Shown here one piece after another: positions 57,864 to 64,000 of a DNA stretch of 64,000 nt. The notes under the pieces are model-generated. The model was given only the letters and a program-made list of their open reading frames with translations. It was not told the origin of the DNA and did no database searches. Numbering within the stretch: the first letter of the stretch is position 1; the number at the start of each line of letters is the position of its first letter. Source of the DNA: Acidobacteriota bacterium (GTDB lineage: Bacteria > Acidobacteriota > Blastocatellia > RBC074); contig JADJLO010000022.1 in NCBI GenBank assembly GCA_016710075.1, positions 1 to 64,000 on the forward strand. The letters run 5' to 3'. The position numbers and the translations under genes are program-made.

Positions 57864-59096
57864 TTATTTCGTAAACTTGACCGATCTGACATTTCCATTT
57901 GAGTCAATAATTGCGGTCAGGTATTTGCCGGTCGGGAGTTTTCCATAATCGATGATGTTCTGTTTTCCGCTCGCGCGTTTCTTGTACTTGTCACCGAAGG
58001 TGTTTCTCAGGTCGTCAACCGACCAGTTGACTAGAAGCTCAACGGCTGAAAGCTGGCCTTCAGGCTTCTTGAAGCTCATGGACAATCCCGAGTAAAAATC
58101 GAGATATTTGATTGTCAGGATCTCAGCCTGATCGTTTTCAGGACCTTTGAGCAGCGCGGCGGTGCGGGCCAGATCGTTGACCTCAACCATCGAATAGAGC
58201 CCGATGCCTTCAACCAGCCTGTAAAAGAAGGCCAGAGCCTGATCGGGTCTGAGGAACATCGGCTCCTGCGGATTGAGTCCCAGCTTGCCTCTTGCCGCCG
58301 GCTGAATCTGACTTTCAATCGGCTCCTCAAGCACCGGTCTTTCATATGTTTTTGGAGCCGGAGCGCCGTCAGGCTTACGAGCGGCAAGCGATTTGACTCT
58401 GCTCTGAATCTGTTCGAGCGAAGTCGTCACCTGATCGCTGACCATCCCGCGAACGTAGTTAACCGGAACCGCAAAATTGATATTCTGTCCGCTCTTGAAA
58501 AGGTAGGTAACGATGCCGATGACCTCGCCGCTTGAATTAAAGAGTGCGCCTCCGCTGCTGCCCTGACTGATTGGAGCAGTTATCTGAAAAACCCTGTGAG
58601 TCTCAAGCCTTCTGACGCCGCTGATCACTCCCGTGGAAATCGAATTGGTCAACCCTTCAGGGCTGCTGATGGCGACGATCGCTTCACCGATTTCGGTTTG
58701 GTCCGAATCGCCGAGTTTGACCACCGGCAGGTTGAATCCCTTGATTTTGATGATGATGATGTCTTTCGAATCATCGACATCTATCACATCCACGGTCTTG
58801 TAGACATCTCCATTCGGCAGCCTGACCCGCAGACTCGAAGCTCCCTTGATCACATGCAGATTGCTGACTATCGCGCCGTTTGATGTCACCAGAAACCCGC
58901 TTCCCTGCTCCACGACGGATCCGCTCTCGTTAAGCGATTCAATGACCACAACGGCCTGAGACTGCTCCCTGGCAATATCACTGGTTGATTTTGATGATTG
59001 CTTGTCCTGAGCATTTACAGAAGCAACGCCAAGGCAGATAGCGAAAGCCGGAATTAAGGAAAGAATTTTTAAAGGTGATGTCATCGAACTTCTCAT
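57864..59096 (-). CDS. S1C/trypsin-like (HtrA-like) serine protease
   Basis: 410 residues from ATG 59096 (ATG 59084 is also possible). A signal peptide of about 30 residues ends SVNAQD. The chymotrypsin-like domain (about 40-240) has the triad: His in SNLHVIKG, Asp in DDSKDIIIIKI and Ser in QGSSGGALFN. The HtrA-like PDZ domain is absent; instead a linker rich in Pro and Glu leads to a 160-residue C-terminal part of unknown family (WSVDDLRNTFGDKYKKR). It may act in the periplasm on unfolded or specific proteins. On its own on the strand, with a terminator-like repeat upstream. Similar proteins occur next to secretion or envelope genes, but no partner is obvious. Confidence 0.85.
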   Translation of the reverse strand: MRSSMTSPLKILSLIPAFAICLGVASVNAQDKQSSKSTSDIAREQSQAVVVIESLNESGSVVEQGSGFLVTSNGAIVSNLHVIKGASSLRVRLPNGDVYKTVDVIDVDDSKDIIIIKIKGFNLPVVKLGDSDQTEIGEAIVAISSPEGLTNSISTGVISGVRRLETHRVFQITAPISQGSSGGALFNSSGEVIGIVTYLFKSGQNINFAVPVNYVRGMVSDQVTTSLEQIQSRVKSLAARKPDGAPAPKTYERPVLEEPIESQIQPAARGKLGLNPQEPMFLRPDQALAFFYRLVEGIGLYSMVEVNDLARTAALLKGPENDQAEILTIKYLDFYSGLSMSFKKPEGQLSAVELLVNWSVDDLRNTFGDKYKKRASGKQNIIDYGKLPTGKYLTAIIDSNGNVRSVKFTK

Positions 59097-59169
59097 TATG
59101 ATTTAAGGACCACTCAGCGGGCGAATTGATTATAGCCAGTATCATGCCACAGACACAACACACCATGGA

Positions 59170-59268
59170 TTAACGAGCGGGACCGCAGGCATCCCGCCTG
59201 CCAATTATTTTGATTGTTCGTTATTTCGAATGGCTGCAGGCGGGACGCCTGCGGTCCCGCTCGTTAAA
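59170..59268. repeat. REP-like palindrome
   Basis: 59170-59202 pairs with 59236-59268 (TTAACGAGCGGGACCGCAGG and onward) with one mismatch over about 33 bases, around a loop of roughly 33. Each arm holds an internal palindrome (GCAGGCRTCCCGCCTGC). The form is that of a REP/BIME-like repetitive extragenic element. Confidence 0.75.
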
Positions 59269-59274
59269 TGAAGA

Positions 59275-59311
59275 AGGCCCTCTGATTCAGATAATCTGAA
59301 CCAGAGGGCCT
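59275..59311. terminator. hairpin behind the TonB-dependent receptor gene
   Basis: AGGCCCTCTGATTCAG (59275-59290) pairs with CTGAACCAGAGGGCCT (59296-59311) with one mismatch. On the minus strand it is followed by TCTTCATT and on the plus strand by GTTTT. It would end transcription of the receptor gene. Confidence 0.75.
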
Positions 59312-59355
59312 GTTTTAAAAATAGCCGGCAAAAAGCCCGGACTCAAAACAAGAAT

Positions 59356-62300
59356 TTAGAAATACAACTTCAATCCGAGCTGCATCGTGCGGGGATCGCG
59401 AGTTGAGATGACTTGTCCGAAGTTTGCGGCCGTAACGTTTAATGACAAGCCTCTGAAGTTTGTATGGTTGAAAATATTGAAGACCTCGGCCCGGAACTGA
59501 GCTCTGATACTCTCGAAGAAGCGGAAGTTCTTCGAGAGAGTAAAGTCGACGCGCGATGTCGGAGGACCATTGACAATGCCTCGTCCCGCAGTTCCCAGCG
59601 TGTTTTGCAACCCTGTGGCCGTAGTGGCAGGATTTGCCTGGAAACAGGCAGTATTGAACCATTGAGCTACAGTATTCGGTGCACCTGCATTAGGATCGCA
59701 AAGAACATTTGGCCTTGCGACAGTTAACGCCGGTGAAAGCAGTCCGAGTCCGGCATAATCAAGTCCCGATGTCGTCACCGTGAAGGGCAGCCCGGTGTTG
59801 TATGTGATAATACCGGAAGCCTGCCATCCGCCCAAAGTCTTGCCGACAAACCCCTGTTGCTTGGCAAAAAATGGAAGTTCATATGAATAGTTGACCACGA
59901 GCACATGTCTGCGATCCAGAAATGCCCTCTGCTTCTCAAGATTGAGGGCATAGGTATTCTGGGGAGCAGCTGATCGGTCATTCAGACTGTTGGTCAAATT
60001 CTTGGAAAATGTGTATGCAAGTGAGATCTGAGAGGCCCCGGTAAAGCGCTGCTGCGCCGATACCTGGAGACTGTGATAATTCGAATCATATCTGGGTTGA
60101 ATCATCGTGATCCCACGGTAACCTTTATAAGGACGAATCTGATCCAGGATAAAATCGTCTCTGGTTGTCCCGTTCGGATTACCGGCTGTTGAAGTTATGC
60201 CACGGAATGCAAATCCGGCAGGCTGGCAGGTAACCAGAGTTGGTGCCGGTGTTTGCCCAATATAATTAGTTCCCGGTGCACACTGTGAATTCAGGGCTTT
60301 GCCTGGGGGAAGGTTGTTGATCTCGGTCCCGCCAATGAGGTGAGTACCCTTTGAACCGTAATACCCAACGGTAAAGAGGGTAGACCTGGTCAACTGATGT
60401 TGAATGTCCAGCGACCACTGCTGCATATAAGGTGTCTTCCAGTCCGGGTCAACTGCTCTCAGGTTTGGAACTCCCGCTGTAACAGAAAGACTCGCTGCCG
60501 GGTTGTCAAGCCTTGTACTGCCGGCAACGACAGTCTCCTGATAAGGCGGGTTGAGTCCAATATTCTGGAGGTAAGTGCCGACAAGAACCTGTTCGTGGTA
60601 GATACCATAACCGGTGCGAACTGCGGTCTTGCCCTTACCAAACGGATCCCAGGCCACTCCTATCCTGGGAGCGAAATCGGTCTTGGGAACGTTGACGACA
60701 TATTTACCCCACGGAGAAACTGTCGGGGTACAATTGAAGGCAGCAGGACCTGTTGTAAAGTTCTGTTCGTTGACGATCATCCCGTTGCACCAATTTCCGG
60801 TGCCTGCAACACGGACACCAGCGCCGGTTACCTGAGGTGCATTGGCAGAGTTGTAAAGTGACGGAACGAAATTCGACAGCCTGCCGTTCTTGTCATATGG
60901 TTGCGGGAACCAGGAATAACGCACACCGTAATACAGAGTCAGGTTATTGCGAACTCGATATTCATCCTGTGCGAAAGCTTCCACGGCGTTCTGACGCAAG
61001 TCAGCCGTGTAATCAAACCGAGACTGTGAGAATCCCGCTACGTTGCCAAGAAGGAAGTTCGCCCACTGCTGCAAATTCTGGGCTCTTGCCAGGGTTAACG
61101 CGCCGGTAAGAACTGTGCCGTCCGGAAGCGTGTAATTCTGAGGGAATGTCAGGCCGGCGGGAGTCGCGTTGCTGAATGAATTGAATACTCCCTCATTGTT
61201 TCCGGCCAGAGCATTTTCATTTTTCCGGTAATAAGAAAATATAGCGCCGGCTTTTGCAGTATGATTTCCGAAGATACCTGTCAATGTTCCGGTAAAGTTG
61301 TGCTTGTACGAGAAATTGTCGTAAGGTCCGAAACCTGTCAGCCCCGTGAAACCGTTGCCTGTGATGGTCGGCACCCGATCACGTGTATTGGTATACGGCA
61401 ACGTGACAGGCACCGAAGTATTTGAGAGCGCCAGTCCACCGACGTTCTGACTCAGAATAGCGCCATAACCGTAGGCATAACGACCCTCAAAGATCAGCTT
61501 CGGACTGATGGTATAAGTGGTCTGGAAAGTATGCGTCTTTCCCGGTGAGTTCGTTTTGGTTGTCGAAACACCAGGCAGGCCTGAACCGCTCGAGAACAAC
61601 GCATTCCCGTCAACTGTCGGGATCTCGTCGTGCTGATATCGATAATACATTGACCAGTTGGGTGAGACTGTGTAGTCAATCTTCAGGACTTCCTGACGGA
61701 AATCGGCAATACCCTGTATCGAAGCCAGCAAGGCGAATGGATTAGTGACCGAGGGACTATTTGGCAAAGGAAGATTATTATAAATCCCTTTCAGATACCC
61801 CAAGGCCGCCGGGCTATACAGATTTGTCGGAATAGGAGTATTCGCCGGAAGGATGAATTGTCCCGTACAGCTATTTTCCCCGAGCGCCGGGCGATTGATA
61901 CAAATCGGAGCCGGGAAAACCCCGTTGCGCAATTTGCTATCAGGCACGGTTGCGGTTCCGGCGGCCCCGTATCGACGGTCACGCCTGAATTCCTGGGCGA
62001 AGAAGAAGAAGAGTCTCTCTTTCGATTTCTCAAATCCAATGGGTCCGAAATATTTCTTCGGCAGATAGATTGGGCCGCCCAGTGTCCACCCGAAGTTGTT
62101 GTAGCGGAATGGCGGGCGTTTGGCTTTGCCGTCACTGTCACGTCCGAATTGGGGTGTGGTAGCAGTATTGTTAAGGAAGTTATTGGCATTGAGCACTTCG
62201 TTTCGCAGAAACTCGAAGGCGCTGCCATGAAATCTCGATCCGCCCGATCTGGTAATGACGTTGACCTGACCGCCGCCGCTGCGCCGGATTCGGCCGGGTA

Positions 62301-63014
62301 GAGGCTGCGAAGGACCTTGAACTCACCGATCGAATCGATATTCGGATAAGCCTGAATGGTAATGTTAGATCCACGATCGGTGATATCGGCACCGTCCACA
62401 GTGAAAGTATTCTGGCTTTGCCGCGCACCGTTAACCGCAATTCCGATTGTATTGGCCTGACCGTCAGGATTGGTTGTACCGACGTAGACCTGGTCAGCCA
62501 GATCGTTGGAAACGCCCGGGGCCAGCGCAACCAGTTGCACCCAGTTGCGATTATTGAGCGACAGTTCGCGAGCCTGGTCGCCGCCGATCAATGACGAAGC
62601 CGTCGGCGTGGTCGTTTCAACCGCGAGGGCAGAAGCCTCCACCGTCACAACCTCAGAGATATTACCAACCTCCAGAATCAGGTCAACAGACCGCCGCTGA
62701 TTCAAATCCAGTTTGATATTGCGCTGAACCTGTTTCTTGAAGTTCGGAGATTCGACGGAAATTTCATAGACTCCGGGCTGTAACAGCGGAGCTGAAAACT
62801 CCCCCTCTTCGTTTGTGGTCACAAGACGGACTACCGCCTTCTTAGCCGCATCTGTAATCGTCACAGTAGCGCCGGCGATCGCGGCTCCGGTCGAGTCCTT
62901 CACTGAGCCGACAAAGCTGCCAGTAATCTCCTGCGCATTGGCAACCAGTGCCAGCCAGGCCGTTATGATCAACGCTAAAATACCGATTCGGTATCTGAGT
63001 GTTCGGGATTCCAT
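59356..63014 (-). CDS. Oar-type TonB-dependent receptor with carboxypeptidase-regulatory domain, frameshifted
   Basis: The start is ATG 63014 with AAGGAGCACTT upstream. A signal peptide covers about 1-30 and a carboxypeptidase-regulatory-like beta domain about 31-120 (GSFVGSVKDSTGAAIAGATV). The plug domain begins near 140 (ISEVVTVEASAL, LSLNNRNWVQLVALAPGV, DGADITDRGSN). Near residue 245 the frame fails within 62272-62290; with one missing base restored it reads GGGQVNVITRSGGSRFHGSA and goes on to NEVLNANNFLNN and a very long beta barrel ending with a terminal aromatic (LGLKLYF). The corrected length is about 1219, usual for Acidobacteriota receptors of this type. They take up large glycans or other nutrients with TonB-ExbBD energy. 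Ligand unknown. Confidence 0.85.
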
Positions 63015-63327
63015 AAGTGCTCCTTCACGTTTTGGTGAGTTGGGTTTATTCAATCTATTCAATAAGGCTATTCAAAAGGTCTTTGCGAGTCCCAGCAGTG
63101 CGTAAATTGAACAAAAATAATTCCGTTATGCGCTTTTTTCACGCAAACTTCATTCCATTGAATATCCACGTGAATGAGCTCGAATCGGAGCCCATTAAAA
63201 CCCATTAATATCTTTATTTTCAATAGTTAGCTTAATAGGGTAAATGGCTGGATGAATCTGGAATGTAGAATTGTGGATAACCTGTACGATAATTCGTATC
63301 AATCCAAAAAAATGAATAAATAAACGC
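63015..63327. other. noncoding gap before the TonB receptor gene
   Basis: A 313-base AT-rich gap between two minus-strand genes. A direct repeat CTATTCAA occurs near 63054 and again about 15 bases further on, 40-60 bases ahead of the receptor start. No ORF, hairpin or promoter is clear. Confidence 0.4.
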
Positions 63328-64000
63328 CTATTTCTTGAGTGCGCCATTCATTTTTTCAAGGTAATCGCCCTGGGGATTGAGGTCGGAGACTTTGATGGAG
63401 CTGTCGTAGGAGAAGAGGATGAAGCCGCCGGCGCCAAGGTCGCGAGCGATCTGAATCTTTTCAAGAGCGCTTTCGACCGGCTGGCGGTAAGCGCCGATGC
63501 CGCTCCAAACTTTTTTGCCCATTGAAGCGCCGACCGCTGAGGTGATCTGTTTTCTGAAAATTTCAGTATCGGGGGTGTAGGCCATAGGGCAGACGACATC
63601 GAGCCAGCCGCGGTCGAGCCAGAGCTTCCAATCCTGGAATCTGGAGCGGTATGCATCTTCATCATTGGCAAAAACGGCGGCTGAAATGATCGCCTGAGGT
63701 CTGATCTTCTTCACACTTTTATAGATCCGGCCGACAAGATCGCTCACCTGCCGGCGCTGAAATTGCGCATACTTTTCGGGAAAAGTGTTGGCGTAGATGA
63801 GCGGGTCTTCATTTAACCGCGCTTCAAGGAATTCCTTGTTCTCGGGATCGAGCCCTTTTTCGAGTTCGGTTTTGAAACGATCGAGAGATTTTCGGCTGTA
63901 GTCGTATTGCGAGTTGGGATATCGCACATAATCGAAATGCATGCCGTCGACGTCGTATCTGGCGGCAATATCCTTCCAGATGCTCAATATGTTTTCGATG
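63328..64000 (-). CDS. partial GHL10 (DUF187/YngK-like) glycosidase
   Basis: The frame is open to the right edge and the N-terminus is missing; 224 residues are visible, including IENIL ahead of SIWKDIAARYDVDG. It holds the GHL10 motifs: DGMHFDYVRYP (with the Asp/Tyr pair), SAAVFANDEDAY, WLDRGWLDVVCPMAYT and GGFILFSYDSS. These are TIM-barrel glycosidase-like proteins found in many bacteria, often secreted and linked to polysaccharide breakdown. The exact reaction is unproven. Next to the TonB receptor on the same strand, with 313 bases between; a shared regulation is possible. Confidence 0.88.
   Translation of the reverse strand, partial: IENILSIWKDIAARYDVDGMHFDYVRYPNSQYDYSRKSLDRFKTELEKGLDPENKEFLEARLNEDPLIYANTFPEKYAQFQRRQVSDLVGRIYKSVKKIRPQAIISAAVFANDEDAYRSRFQDWKLWLDRGWLDVVCPMAYTPDTEIFRKQITSAVGASMGKKVWSGIGAYRQPVESALEKIQIARDLGAGGFILFSYDSSIKVSDLNPQGDYLEKMNGALKK

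Overview
The window looks like chromosomal DNA of an Acidobacteriota member, most likely Blastocatellia-like. The assignment is inferred from gene families. Supporting signs are Ser/Thr kinases fused to TolB/WD40-like propellers, a very large Oar-type TonB-dependent receptor with an N-terminal carboxypeptidase-regulatory domain, a C-terminal domain of the type first described in Solibacter (TIGR03437), a Tes/MJ0619-like radical SAM protein, and many secreted multiheme or monoheme proteins. No rRNA, tRNA or CRISPR array was seen.

Layout. 1-2 kb: the AT-rich end of a probable island (a partial two-TM protein) and a decayed ISL3-family insertion sequence with clear terminal inverted repeats. 2-16 kb: a kinase/FGE fusion with a TPR lipoprotein-like partner, a CDP-alcohol phosphatidyltransferase, biotin carboxylase, M48 protease, biotin carrier protein, rpsO, pnp and a TolB-like protein. 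16.2-24.1 kb: a compact minus-strand redox operon encoding a cNMP-binding/4Fe-4S/membrane protein, an FHA-TM-heptaheme cytochrome, a ClpX-like ATPase, a ferredoxin-YpdA-like flavoprotein and a pentaheme cytochrome. It is the best candidate here for an undescribed system. 24-28 kb: two M16 peptidases (one with an in-frame TAG) and a CpsB-like PHP phosphatase. 28.9-31 kb: a Tes/Mss-like radical SAM protein, possibly for membrane-spanning lipids. 31-40 kb: a large kinase-propeller, a GH63/MGH1-type glucosidase, a YtxJ-like bacilliredoxin and a secreted Sdr-B-like protein with a structured leader. 40-48 kb: an HlyD adaptor and MacB-type ATPase without permease, DUF433, a cytochrome c/PHM/TIGR03437 protein, an S41 protease and an amidohydrolase. 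48-53 kb: a secreted beta-rich protein, an MFS sugar transporter and a GH13 enzyme. 53-59 kb: a response regulator, a zinc-ribbon subtilase, small membrane ORFs, a NYN nuclease, a membrane glycosyltransferase-like protein and an S1C protease. 59-64 kb: a TonB-dependent receptor and a partial GHL10 glycosidase.

Two window-wide patterns stand out. First, intergenic spaces repeatedly carry arrays of a heptamer, ACTTTRR on one strand and YYAAAGT on the other, often as two facing arrays that could fold into long hairpins. Second, six otherwise convincing genes are split by single indels, several in homopolymers, and one by a TAG; each rejoins cleanly into a known family. This points to base-level sequence error as strongly as to gene decay, so the broken genes should be read as probably intact until the reads are checked.

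Themes that tie the genes together are extracytoplasmic electron transfer with cytoplasmic signal input (FHA, cNMP), thiol redox (YpdA-like plus YtxJ-like, suggesting bacillithiol or a similar thiol), alpha-glucan/oligosaccharide use (GH13, MFS, GH63, GHL10, TonB receptor) and envelope proteolysis (M48, M16 x2, S41, S1C).
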